Shown: positions 27,678-35,754 of the stretch, piece by piece
Layout: the number at the start of each line of letters is the position of its first letter
How positions within the stretch are numbered: position 1 is the first letter of the stretch
DNA from: Alysiella filiformis
GTDB lineage: Bacteria; Pseudomonadota; Gammaproteobacteria; Burkholderiales; Neisseriaceae
Reading direction: 5' to 3'
NCBI RefSeq assembly: GCF_014054525.1
Contig: NZ_CP059564.1
Span: 1,250,357-1,314,356 of the forward strand
DNA: 64,000 nt
Translations under genes and position numbers: made by a program
Notes under the pieces: model-generated
Seen by the model: only the letters and a program-made list of their open reading frames with translations
Database searches by the model: none
Told to the model about the DNA's origin: nothing

Positions 27678-29972
27678 TTAAGATAATTTCAATTCTATGG
27701 TGTCATCGCGCCATTTGCCTTTAAACAGCGATTGCAATTTTTGTGCGACAGGGCTGTTGTTTAAATGCGCTTTGGCTTGTGCCAAACGTTCGGCGGCAAT
27801 GCGTTGGTTACGCATATTGGGGGTTTCTACGCCCATTTCAGGCTGCCACGCGGCGATTGCCACGCGCACTTCCTTGTGATAAGCATGCGACAAAGCCTGT
27901 TCAATCCGTTTGATGTATTCGGTATTTTGTGCCGTTTTGTTGTCGGGCAAAGCCAAAGTTAAAGTGCAACCGTCCCAATCAAGCCAAGCCAAATGGCGCA
28001 ACATCATTTGTGCAGCGCCCACTTCGGGCGCGATGTGGGAAGTGATGTGAAACCAATTTTCGCTTGCCCATTCGGGTGGGGGCAAGGTTGTTTTGGGTGG
28101 CGGTGTGGTTTCAGGCAGCGCGCTGGGCGGTGTGGTGGGCAAATTGTCAAAATCGTAATCGCCATAATAGGTTGGCTCATCGTCCCACGCGCGAGCGGAC
28201 GTTTCGGGAGGCGTTGGACTGGGGGCAGCAAACCGTGTTTCGGCAGCCTGAACGGATTCGTCTTGCGAAACAATATTTTCGCTAGTCTGAATGGATTCAT
28301 CTTGCGAAACAATATTTTCGGCAGTCTGAACGGATTCATCTTGCGAAACAATATTTTCGGCAGTCTGAACGGATTCATCTTGCGAAACCACATTTTCGGC
28401 AATCTGAACGGATTCGTCTTGCGAAACAATATTTTCGGCAGTCTGGACGGATTCGTCTTGCGAAACCACATTTTCGGCAGCCTGAACGGATTCATCTTGT
28501 GAAACAACACTTTCGGCAGTCTGAACGGATTCATCTTGCGAAACAATATTTTCGGCAGCCTGAACGGATTCGTCTTGCGAAACAATATTTTCGGCAGCCT
28601 GAATGGATTCGTCTTGCGAAACAATATTTTCGGCAGTCTGAACGGATTCGTCTTGTGAAACCACATTTTCGGCAGCCTGAATCGCCTTGCTGCTCCGCCT
28701 GATTTCTTGCGGAGAAGGTGGGGGCAATTCGCTTTGATTAAAGGTTTTTTTGACGATTTCATCGTTTTTCAGGCTGCCTGAAACGGTTTTTTCGGCAATG
28801 GGCGGCGATTTGGCGGTTTCGCTTTCGGGCAAACTGTGCAGTTGCGTGCCTTCAATGGTGGCGTTGTGGGGCGTGCTTTTCGCGGCAAAGGGCGCAAACG
28901 CCAACATGCGCAACAGCGTCATCACAAAACCTGCGTACTCATCGGGCGCGAGCGGCAAATCGTTTTTGCCATGAATAACACATTGATAGTACAACTGAAT
29001 TTGTTCATCGCTGAAATATTGCGCCAAATGCAACAGGCGTTCGCGTTCGGGGTCATCGTGTTCTATGGCAGACGGCACGGTTTTCAATAGCGCAAGTCTT
29101 TGTAATAACATGGCTAAATCGTTCAACGAGCTGTCAAAACCGATGGCGTTGGCGGACATTTCTTGTGCTTTGGCGATGAGATTTTCGCCATCTTGTTCCA
29201 TCAAAAAGGTTAATAATTCATACAGATAGCGTTTGTCCACCGCGCCTATCATGTCGCGCACATCGTGTTCTTGCACGCTGCCTGAACCCATGGCGATGGC
29301 TTGGTCAAGCAAACTCAAGGCATCGCGCATGGAGCCTTGCGCGGCGCGTCCCAAAAGTGCCAAAGCGGCAGGTTCGTACACGATTTGTTCGGTTTTCAAA
29401 ACGTGTGCCAAATGTTCGGCAACCTGTTGCGCGGTCATATTGCGTAAAACGAATTGCAAACAACGGCTTAACACGGTAATGGGGACTTTGTGTGGGTCGG
29501 TGGTTGCCAAGATGAATTTGACGTGTTCGGGCGGCTCTTCCAGCGTTTTGAGCATGGCGTTGAACGCGGATTTGGAGAGCATATGCACTTCGTCAATGAT
29601 GTACACTTTGTATTTGCCCACGGTGGGGGCGTATTGGGCGTTTTCCAGCACTTCGCGTATGTTGTCTATGCCTGTGTTGCTGGCGGCATCGATTTCCAGC
29701 AAATCCACAAATCGCCCTGCATCAATGTCGCGGCACGATTGGCACACGCCACAGGGTTCACCGTGATTGGGGGTTTCGCAGTTGAGGCTTTTGGCTAAAA
29801 TGCGGGCGATGGTGGTTTTGCCCACGCCGCGCGTGCCTGTGAGCAAATAGGCGTGGTGCAAACGCCCTTTGTCCAGCGCGTTTTGTAGGGCTTTGACAAC
29901 GTGTTGTTGTCCAACCAAATCGGCAAAGGTTTTGGGTCGCCATTTGCGGGCGAGAACTTGATAGGCGGTCAT
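27678..29972 (-). CDS. dnaX: DNA polymerase III subunit tau (gamma/tau), with repeat-expanded linker
   Basis: The 764-residue clamp-loader ATPase has Walker A GTRGVGKTT (46-54), a zinc site with Cys 65, 74, 77 and 80, Walker B YIIDEVHML (124-132) and the SRC arginine-finger region (LSRCLQF, 168-174). The clamp-loader part ends near 365. A linker follows with SGSLKND (398-404, uptake-sequence encoded), then 11 tandem 13-residue repeats, then the C-terminal polymerase-binding domain (about 620-764). The repeats make the protein clearly longer than usual. A run of seven A on the coding strand at codons 407-410 could allow a shorter gamma form. Confidence 0.95.
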   Translation of the reverse strand: MTAYQVLARKWRPKTFADLVGQQHVVKALQNALDKGRLHHAYLLTGTRGVGKTTIARILAKSLNCETPNHGEPCGVCQSCRDIDAGRFVDLLEIDAASNTGIDNIREVLENAQYAPTVGKYKVYIIDEVHMLSKSAFNAMLKTLEEPPEHVKFILATTDPHKVPITVLSRCLQFVLRNMTAQQVAEHLAHVLKTEQIVYEPAALALLGRAAQGSMRDALSLLDQAIAMGSGSVQEHDVRDMIGAVDKRYLYELLTFLMEQDGENLIAKAQEMSANAIGFDSSLNDLAMLLQRLALLKTVPSAIEHDDPERERLLHLAQYFSDEQIQLYYQCVIHGKNDLPLAPDEYAGFVMTLLRMLAFAPFAAKSTPHNATIEGTQLHSLPESETAKSPPIAEKTVSGSLKNDEIVKKTFNQSELPPPSPQEIRRSSKAIQAAENVVSQDESVQTAENIVSQDESIQAAENIVSQDESVQAAENIVSQDESVQTAESVVSQDESVQAAENVVSQDESVQTAENIVSQDESVQIAENVVSQDESVQTAENIVSQDESVQTAENIVSQDESIQTSENIVSQDESVQAAETRFAAPSPTPPETSARAWDDEPTYYGDYDFDNLPTTPPSALPETTPPPKTTLPPPEWASENWFHITSHIAPEVGAAQMMLRHLAWLDWDGCTLTLALPDNKTAQNTEYIKRIEQALSHAYHKEVRVAIAAWQPEMGVETPNMRNQRIAAERLAQAKAHLNNSPVAQKLQSLFKGKWRDDTIELKLS
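28251..28679 (-). repeat. 39-bp minisatellite in dnaX (11 units plus a partial one)
   Basis: Each unit encodes a variant of Q(A/T)AEN(I/V)VSQDES(V/I), and a twelfth partial unit runs down to about 28232. Units are contiguous, with no spacers. Each contains CGGCAGCCTGAACGG, which differs from an uptake sequence only at the edges, so the array probably grew from one. Because 39 is divisible by three, the reading frame survives copy-number change, and all other frames also stay largely open. Confidence 0.9.
28745..28751 (-). promoter_or_regulatory. Candidate ribosomal frameshift or slippage site in dnaX
   Basis: On the coding strand the sequence is GTC followed by seven A and CCTTTAATC. A -1 shift after the two Lys codons would read AAC CTT TAA and end the protein at residue 411, close to the size of a gamma subunit. 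No stem-loop was checked in detail. A seven-A run can also cause transcript slippage. Confidence 0.35.
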
Positions 29973-29993
29973 GGTGGTATCGTCAAAATAAAG

Positions 29994-30170
29994 TAACGTG
30001 AGTTCGGGATAAAAATCATTGATAAATTTAAGTAACTTTAACTCCCTCTCCCTTTGGGAGAGGGCTGGGGAGAGGGTTGCTGTTCAACAAGCCCTCTCTC
30101 CAACGCTTTCCCATAGGGAGAGAGCTGGTTTGTTGGCAAATTGCCAGTTACTTATCCCGAATTTACGTTA
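29994..30170. repeat. CCCTCTCCC-type module
   Basis: TAACGTGAGTTCGGGATAA and its complement TTATCCCGAATTTACGTTA form the ends. The middle has CCCTCTCCCTTTGGG/CCCATAGGGAGAG hairpins. It is the core of elements B and D standing alone, in the gap upstream of dnaX, and may carry the dnaX promoter. Confidence 0.7.
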
Positions 30171-30216
30171 AAGTAGGGTGGCTTACGGTTTCAGGCTGCC
30201 TGAAACGCCAAAATCA

Positions 30217-32532
30217 TCAAGCAAAAATCAATTCGGCATTCATAATTTCGCGGTCGTGTGGGTGTGGCGACAGCACAAAACCCAATTTTAACGCCAATTT
30301 TTGCATGGCTTCATTTTCTTGCAAAATTTCGGCACGAATGCGTTTAAAGCCTTGTTTTTGGGCGTGTTCGGTGATTTTGCCCAGCAGCAATGTGCCTACG
30401 CCTTGTCCTTGTAAATGGTCGGCAATGCTGATGCCAAATTCGCAACTTTCGCCATGGTCATCGGCAACATAATTTGCCATTGCCAATGGGTTTAAGGTGG
30501 CATCGTGCAAAATCAGGGCAAATTCGCGTTGGTAATCGGGGTGGCTTAATTGTGCCAACAAAGCGGGCGGCAATTTGCTGTTTTTGCTCATAAAACGATA
30601 ATAGCGGCTGGTTTCGCTTTGTTCGGCAACAAAGCGTTGCAACAGGCTTGCGTCTTCGGGGCGAATGGGGCGCAGGGTTACGGTTTCGCCATTTTTCAAC
30701 ACGATATGTTGTTCATATTCATGCGGATAGGGCGCAAACGCATTCAGGCTGCCTGAAACGCTGTTGGGGTCTTGCAAATTCAATTTCACATCGCGGCACA
30801 CAATGCCCCGTTTCACATCGTGCAACACATCAATGTGGGTGCTTTGAATTTCAGGCAGCCGCGACAAAATATCTGCCGTATTGAGCAACCAATCTTGCCA
30901 CACGATAACGGGCAAACCCAAATAATTCAACGCTTTTGCCACAATTTCAGGTGTGAGTGGCGGCAGCAAAGGCAAAGTTTTGTGGCGCGTGAGCAGCGTG
31001 AAAATCTGCCCAAAATGCGCTTGCGTGTCCCATTGCACAATCAGGGTGCTGTCGTGGTTTTTTTTGGAGGCGGTTTGGTTTTCCAAATTCAGGGCGGCGA
31101 GAAAATGCGCCACATTCGCCTTGCTGGTTGGCAGCACCGACATGGGCAGCACGGTACGCAAATGTTTGTGCAACTCGCCAGCCGCCGCAGCCGCATACGC
31201 ATAATCGTGAAACGCCCCCACGCGATGACGCTGCTGTTGATGTTGGCGATAATGATTCAGTTGCGACAGGGCGTGCAAAGCGTGTTCAGGCTGCCTGAAA
31301 TGCAAATTTTGGTGTTGATTGAAAATGTGGCGCACTTCTGGCGTGTCTGCGCTGCCCAACCACACCAGCACCAAAGGTTTGCGCGATTGGCTTTGCAGCT
31401 CGGCAACCATTTTGGCAACCCTTTGATTGTCTGAATGATTCAATCCCGCATACATCAAAAACACCGCATCGGTGTGTTCATCTTGCAGTAATTGCGACAC
31501 GGCTGCCTGAAACACGCTGGGTGCGCTGTCGGCAGGCAAATAAAGCGGATTGAAACCCTCGGGTTTGTGCGGCAACATTTTGGCAAGCGCACGGCTGGTT
31601 GCCACCGCAATTTGCGTCAAAACCAAATCGGTATGCGGCAAACTTTTGAGCGTGAGTGCGCTGATTTGCGGTGTGTTGCTGATGATTGCCAGATTTTTGC
31701 CACGGCTGGCAATGCCCGTGTGTATCAATTTGGCGGCGGTAAAAAATTGCGTGAGTGTGTTTACAGTTAAAATGTGGTGGCGTTCAAGTGCTTGTTCAAA
31801 AAGCATTTCTTGATATGCGTCAGGCAGGGTAGTCAAAACCACCACGGGTTTCAAACGGGCGGCGGTTTTGAGTGCGCTCAACAATTCACGCGCATTGTCC
31901 AACACGCTGATGTGAATGAGTAAGGCGGTGGTATCCGATTCGCTGGCAATAAAATCAATCACTTGACCCGTACTAACAGGATAAGTGTGCGGATTGAGCG
32001 TGATAAAACGGCTGAATACAATGCCCCGTTCCGCCGAATAACTTTGCATGCAATCGGCAATGCTCCCCGATTGCCCAACATAGGCGCAGGCTTTCATCGG
32101 TGCAGCCTGAAACCAGCCCATCAAACCCATGGTGGGCATGGCAAGCAAATGCACGCCTAATTTACGCGCTTGTTCGGCAGCACGTTCCAATTTGCTGCGA
32201 ATGGCATTGTTGGGTTGTTCAATGTCATTGATGAAGATGATGTTTTTGACTTTGTGTTTGGCGGCTTCGCGCACAATGCCACCGATTTTATCGGCAGACA
32301 AAATCACGATTGCCATATCGGTGTGCCATTCTGCCACCGCATCGCCCAAACTTTCGTATGATTTGCGCCCCCCCACCATTTTGTGGCTCGGATTCACAGG
32401 CACAATCACAGGCGCAACCGCCTGCGCCAACAAATGCGTGAACACCGCTCGCCCCGTGCTGCCATAGCGGTCAGACGCGCCAATCACCGCAATGGATTGC
32501 GGACGAAACAACAATTCAAGTTGATGTGGCAT
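30217..32532 (-). CDS. Acyl-CoA synthetase (ADP-forming)-like/GNAT fusion protein (Pat-like)
   Basis: The 771-residue protein begins with a CoA-binding Rossmann domain (SIAVIGASDRYGSTGRAVF, 13-31), then a succinyl-CoA ligase-like domain and degenerate ATP-grasp region. It ends with a GNAT acetyltransferase domain (about 615-771; GISIADHLQGQGVGTLLLG is the acetyl-CoA motif). This is the layout of Pat/YfiQ, which acetylates lysines of enzymes such as acetyl-CoA synthetase. Three uptake sequences are encoded (GWFQAAP, HFRQPEH, SVSGSLNAF) and sit in linkers. The catalytic His of the ligase domain was not found, as in other Pat proteins. Confidence 0.82.
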   Translation of the reverse strand: MPHQLELLFRPQSIAVIGASDRYGSTGRAVFTHLLAQAVAPVIVPVNPSHKMVGGRKSYESLGDAVAEWHTDMAIVILSADKIGGIVREAAKHKVKNIIFINDIEQPNNAIRSKLERAAEQARKLGVHLLAMPTMGLMGWFQAAPMKACAYVGQSGSIADCMQSYSAERGIVFSRFITLNPHTYPVSTGQVIDFIASESDTTALLIHISVLDNARELLSALKTAARLKPVVVLTTLPDAYQEMLFEQALERHHILTVNTLTQFFTAAKLIHTGIASRGKNLAIISNTPQISALTLKSLPHTDLVLTQIAVATSRALAKMLPHKPEGFNPLYLPADSAPSVFQAAVSQLLQDEHTDAVFLMYAGLNHSDNQRVAKMVAELQSQSRKPLVLVWLGSADTPEVRHIFNQHQNLHFRQPEHALHALSQLNHYRQHQQQRHRVGAFHDYAYAAAAAGELHKHLRTVLPMSVLPTSKANVAHFLAALNLENQTASKKNHDSTLIVQWDTQAHFGQIFTLLTRHKTLPLLPPLTPEIVAKALNYLGLPVIVWQDWLLNTADILSRLPEIQSTHIDVLHDVKRGIVCRDVKLNLQDPNSVSGSLNAFAPYPHEYEQHIVLKNGETVTLRPIRPEDASLLQRFVAEQSETSRYYRFMSKNSKLPPALLAQLSHPDYQREFALILHDATLNPLAMANYVADDHGESCEFGISIADHLQGQGVGTLLLGKITEHAQKQGFKRIRAEILQENEAMQKLALKLGFVLSPHPHDREIMNAELIFA

Positions 32533-32603
32533 AGGGTTTCCTTTTCAATGGTGGGGATTGAGAACCTGCAAAATCAAGCCATCAATCTGACGAACACAGT
32601 GGC

Positions 32604-33023
32604 TTATTCCGACAAATCTTCTTCTTCAATTTGCACATCGCCCAACAAACCGATATAAATTTTGGGCGAACCAAAAGCAGGATAAGTTTCAAAATCCACA
32701 CGAAAACTGCGTTCGGGTAGCTGGTTTGCATTGATGGCTTGCCAATTTTCGCACACCGCATAATTTTGTGGCGCAACCCACACATCATCGGCATGTTCAG
32801 GCAGCGCAAAATCGGTGGACACCAATTTGCCTGCCAGCATTTTCACGTTTTCATCATCAAGATATTGATAAATCACATAAATGGTGGTGCTGAATGCCAC
32901 CAAATGCAAATCGGCTGCCTGAAAACGCTGTTTCAATGTTGCCGCAAAATTTTGGCAATCGGAACGTGGCACGGTTTCGCTTACACCTGCCACACGAAAA
33001 ATCGGTAAAGTTGTGGTATTCAT
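32604..33023 (-). CDS. Conserved hypothetical protein
   Basis: The 139-residue soluble, acidic protein (ending VQIEEEDLSE) has no motif I recognise. LKQRFQAADLH (residues 31-41) is encoded by a partial uptake sequence. It is tightly upstream of the Pat-like gene and 13 bp downstream of the membrane-protein gene on the same strand, so these probably form one transcript. Confidence 0.65.
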   Translation of the reverse strand: MNTTTLPIFRVAGVSETVPRSDCQNFAATLKQRFQAADLHLVAFSTTIYVIYQYLDDENVKMLAGKLVSTDFALPEHADDVWVAPQNYAVCENWQAINANQLPERSFRVDFETYPAFGSPKIYIGLLGDVQIEEEDLSE

Positions 33024-33036
33024 GATGATTTTCCAA

Positions 33037-33663
33037 TCAAAAATTCAGCAGCAGCCAGCGCAATAAACGCGGCAACCACACATAAGCGTTGATGACATAC
33101 AAAAATTGCCACAGCAAACACAGCAACACACCCACCTGAATTTGCGGCAAACTGAATATCCGTGCCGATTCGCCCAGCATTTTGCGGTGCAAAACAAACA
33201 GCAACATCAACAAAAATTGCGTGCCATACCAAAAAATTGGGTCAAGCGCATACATGGCAAACAATTTGGCAGGCAACATTGCCGCGTAGCCTTGTGGATA
33301 AGTCCACCACGTTAGCGCAACCAGCATGCCAAACGCCAAGTGCATACACAAACCCGTAATTGCCAACAAATTCAAATACGCCCCCACTTGGGGTGTGTGC
33401 CACGTTGCCTTGCGTTCAGGCAGCCTGAACGTGCTGTTGAGAAAGAAAAAAATGCTGCCCATAAACACATAAAAATGCGCCAAATACAAATTAAACGGCT
33501 GCGTTATCCCCAAAACACGCGGCAACACGCTGCCTGAAAACAAACCCAGCACCAACCAAATCGCCACCGCAAACCACAGCCAATTAAATTGATGTTGGCG
33601 CAAAGTTTGCACGAAAAAAATGAACACAAATAAACAAATGATTAAAAATGGAAAATCCAACAT
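33037..33663 (-). CDS. Multi-pass membrane protein of unknown function
   Basis: The longer frame starts at 33741, but TTGGAG lies 9-10 nt before the ATG at 33661-33663, giving 208 residues (MLDFPFLIICLFVFIFF). There are about six hydrophobic segments with short loops. STFRLPERK in a loop is uptake-sequence encoded. The topology suggests an integral inner-membrane protein. No family was recognised. Confidence 0.65.
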   Translation of the reverse strand: MLDFPFLIICLFVFIFFVQTLRQHQFNWLWFAVAIWLVLGLFSGSVLPRVLGITQPFNLYLAHFYVFMGSIFFFLNSTFRLPERKATWHTPQVGAYLNLLAITGLCMHLAFGMLVALTWWTYPQGYAAMLPAKLFAMYALDPIFWYGTQFLLMLLFVLHRKMLGESARIFSLPQIQVGVLLCLLWQFLYVINAYVWLPRLLRWLLLNF

Positions 33664-33741
33664 TGCTTTTATTGCTCCAAGAATAATCGCCATTATAAAT
33701 GATACCGCACCTGTTCCCTGAAATTTTGGCAGCCTGAACAT

Positions 33742-34272
33742 TCAATCATCGCCATCAGCAAAAAATTTTTGCCATAAAACCAAAATCAGAACAAACAAAC
33801 CAAGCAGTATGGTTCTCAAAGATGAAGAATATGCTTTGTGATTTTCTTCTTTTATCTGATTGATTCTTTTTAATATTTCTTCATCTTTCATTTGATAAGA
33901 TGCAATCAAGCGATTTTCATCATACAGTTCAGCGTGGGTTAAAAAATGGTATGCACCACTTGGATAATCCCAACTTACCAATCCCAAGTTTTTAATCTCA
34001 AAAGACATTTCGCTGTGTTCAGGATAATTGCCGCACAATTCACGGTAGCAATACACTTCATACATTCCAATATTTTTATTGGAAATAATGAGATAAGAGC
34101 CATATCCACTTTTATGCATTTTGCGCCAAGTTAAAGTGGCTTGGGCTGTTGGGGCTTTGATGATATTTGGCTCAACCGATTTTCTTTCATCAGACAAAAA
34201 TAAGAAACCCGACAAAACAATCAATAAGCTCACAAACGCAAACATGAGAACAGGGCGTGAAACGCGCGACAT
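33742..34272 (-). CDS. Hypothetical membrane protein with two anchors
   Basis: The 176-residue protein has an N-terminal hydrophobic segment (8-27) and a C-terminal one (about 150-170), with a polar middle of about 120 residues. That middle contains two Cys in YCYRELCGNY and a Tyr-rich region. The base composition is AT-richer than its neighbours. I do not recognise it. Confidence 0.6.
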   Translation of the reverse strand: MSRVSRPVLMFAFVSLLIVLSGFLFLSDERKSVEPNIIKAPTAQATLTWRKMHKSGYGSYLIISNKNIGMYEVYCYRELCGNYPEHSEMSFEIKNLGLVSWDYPSGAYHFLTHAELYDENRLIASYQMKDEEILKRINQIKEENHKAYSSSLRTILLGLFVLILVLWQKFFADGDD

Positions 34273-34309
34273 ATCTTTTTCCTAAATTTTTCAGGCAGCC
34301 TGAAATCTT

Positions 34310-34392
34310 TACAAAACCTACTTTTAAACTGATGTAGAGGCGGATTTCATATCCGCCTCTTTTCAATTTATGTAAAAATAGGACAAGTGTAG
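34310..34392. repeat. Left half of a composite REP element split by the IS110 insertion
   Basis: TTTACAAAACCTACTTTTAAACTGATGTAGAG with a GGCGGATTTCATATCCGCC palindrome and ATGTAAAAATAGGACAAGTGTAG is the end of element C seen in reverse. It stops at GTGTAG, where the insertion sequence begins. The continuation GGTGCAACTTGTTGCACC is found at 35552. Confidence 0.75.
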
Positions 34393-34434
34393 CAACTGTA
34401 TTTTTAACCTCGTCAGGTAAAAATACAAAAAACG

Positions 34435-35382
34435 TTAAGCCAAAGCGATATTGTCGCGCATCATCGCGTTTAAAATCGTCAGCAATTTGTGCATACACGC
34501 ATTGATTGCCACTTTGTAAGGCTTCCCCTTACCCAGTAAATGTTGATAAAACGCCTTAATGCGCGGTTCAAAACGTACTGCGACCACAGTAGCCATATAC
34601 AGCGTTTTGCGAACCACCGCTCGTCCACCAAAGCAACGGCTTTTGAATTTTATCGTACCGCTCTGTTTAGGGTGTGGCGCTACACCAACCAAACTGGCAA
34701 TTTTCTTGTGCGACACCTTGCCCAATTCAGGCAGCATAGACAGCAAAGTGGCACTGGTTAGCGTACCTACACCTTTGATTTTCTGAATCAATTGGGCTTT
34801 GTCGCCAAAATGAGTTTGGTTATGGTCATCGATTTGCTTTTCCAAATCGTCAATCAGTTGGGTCAAATGAGCTATCATTTGTTCAACACTTTTGACCTGA
34901 CTGATATGCACTTGTTCCAAACGGTTTTTTTCAGCCGTTCGCATATCCACCAACTGATTGCGCCGATTGAGCAATGCTTCAAGCACTTCTTCGGCTTCGC
35001 TGGGCGGTTGATACAGCAAAGTAGGCAAATCTGCACGTTGCGCCATCATTTGTGCGTAAAAGGCAAGCATTTTGGCGTCTTTGGCATCGGTTTTGGTCAA
35101 AGATTGTGATTGGGCAAACTGGTGGGTTTGACGCGGATTAGCAATTATCACATCAATGCCAGCACCATGAAGTGCTTTGGCAAGTGGGATTTCCAAACCA
35201 CCTGTACTTTCCAAAACCACCAGTTGAACCTGATGTTTTTTAAGGTATTCAATGGCATGGTTAAAGCCTTTGGGGTTGTTGGTTTCGGTTTTGGTTTTGG
35301 TTTTGTGTAAAGACGAAATGCCGATAACGAAGTTTCGTTTGGCAACATCAATGCCACCGCAATTTGTGATTGGGGTACTCAT
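34435..35382 (-). CDS. IS110-family DEDD transposase (recombinase)
   Basis: From MSTPITNCGGIDVAK the protein has 315 residues; an ATG at 35398-35400 would add six. The N-terminal RuvC-like domain shows Asp 12 (GGIDVAK), LESTGG and KTDAKDAKML, the DEDD residues. The C-terminal Tnp_20 domain has GVGTLTSATLL, VGVAPHPKQSGT with the probable catalytic Ser and GGRAVVRKTLYMA. It is intact and likely active. It recombines DNA under guidance of an RNA made from the upstream non-coding end. Confidence 0.93.
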   Translation of the reverse strand: MSTPITNCGGIDVAKRNFVIGISSLHKTKTKTETNNPKGFNHAIEYLKKHQVQLVVLESTGGLEIPLAKALHGAGIDVIIANPRQTHQFAQSQSLTKTDAKDAKMLAFYAQMMAQRADLPTLLYQPPSEAEEVLEALLNRRNQLVDMRTAEKNRLEQVHISQVKSVEQMIAHLTQLIDDLEKQIDDHNQTHFGDKAQLIQKIKGVGTLTSATLLSMLPELGKVSHKKIASLVGVAPHPKQSGTIKFKSRCFGGRAVVRKTLYMATVVAVRFEPRIKAFYQHLLGKGKPYKVAINACMHKLLTILNAMMRDNIALA

Positions 35383-35385
35383 CAT

Positions 35386-35549
35386 AAACCTGCCTTGCAT
35401 TCGGTTGTGTTTTCTGGCAACTGTTCGGTTGTGTTGATGGGTGCTTATCTGCTCTCAAAGCTACGCTGCGAGTGCATACTTGGCTCTTGGGTGCAAACGA
35501 GATACAGATAAGCTGATTGGTTGCTATGGTACATTGGTTTTAATATACA
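35386..35549 (-). ncRNA. Candidate IS110 bridge RNA
   Basis: The non-coding end upstream of the transposase contains all parts expected of a bridge RNA. A 9-bp stem GCTTATCTG/CAGATAAGC (35505-35513 with 35443-35451) encloses a target loop. That loop has TTGCACCC (35489-35496) identical to the left target next to the CT core, and AGCGTAG (35461-35467), which pairs with right target CTACACT at six of seven positions. A second, donor region has ACAGTTGC (35417-35424), identical to the IS right end plus core, and ATGCAAG (35394-35400), which pairs with CTTGTAT at the IS left end with one G-T wobble. Confidence 0.7.
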
Positions 35550-35551
35550 AG

Positions 35552-35714
35552 GGTGCAACTTGTTGCACCATTTTCCTGATAAAACATGGATTTGGTGCAA
35601 CAAGTTGCACCCTACATAGCGTCCCAAAAATAAAAATTTCTGCAAGTCTAAACAGGGAAAATATGAAATCTGCCCTTGCGAACCGAGTTTTGCAAAAGTT
35701 TCAGCCTGAAAACG
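35552..35714. repeat. Right half of the composite REP element split by the IS110 insertion
   Basis: The sequence resumes with GGTGCAACTTGTTGCACC, its inverted partner, then AAAAATTTCTGCAAGTC and GAGTTTTGCAAAAGTTTCAG. It completes the element begun at 34310. Two uptake-type words follow before accC. Confidence 0.75.
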
Positions 35715-35754
35715 GAATTTTCCATTTTCAGGCTGCCTGAACATTACTACAACA

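Larger units (their letters stand above)
34393..35551 (-). mobile_element. IS110-family insertion sequence (about 1.16 kb)
   Basis: Comparison of the flanks with intact REP element C shows that GTGTAG (ending 34392) and GGTGCAAC (starting 35552) were once joined. The core dinucleotide, CT in the transposase orientation (AG on the plus strand), is present at both boundaries (34391-34392 and 35550-35551). The element has one DEDD transposase gene and about 150 bp of non-coding DNA upstream of it. A short right end carries an inverted repeat TGTATTTTTA/TAAAAATACA (34397-34427). There are no long terminal inverted repeats, as expected for IS110. Confidence 0.85.

Noticed and set aside
28251-28679. 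A CRISPR-like regular 39-bp repeat array
   Set aside because: Units are contiguous without spacers and lie in-frame in dnaX, so it is a coding minisatellite.
28004-28762. A 252-residue open frame overlapping dnaX with RLPKILFRKTNPF repeats
   Set aside because: It exists only because the 39-bp unit is open in every frame; it has no ribosome-binding site of its own.
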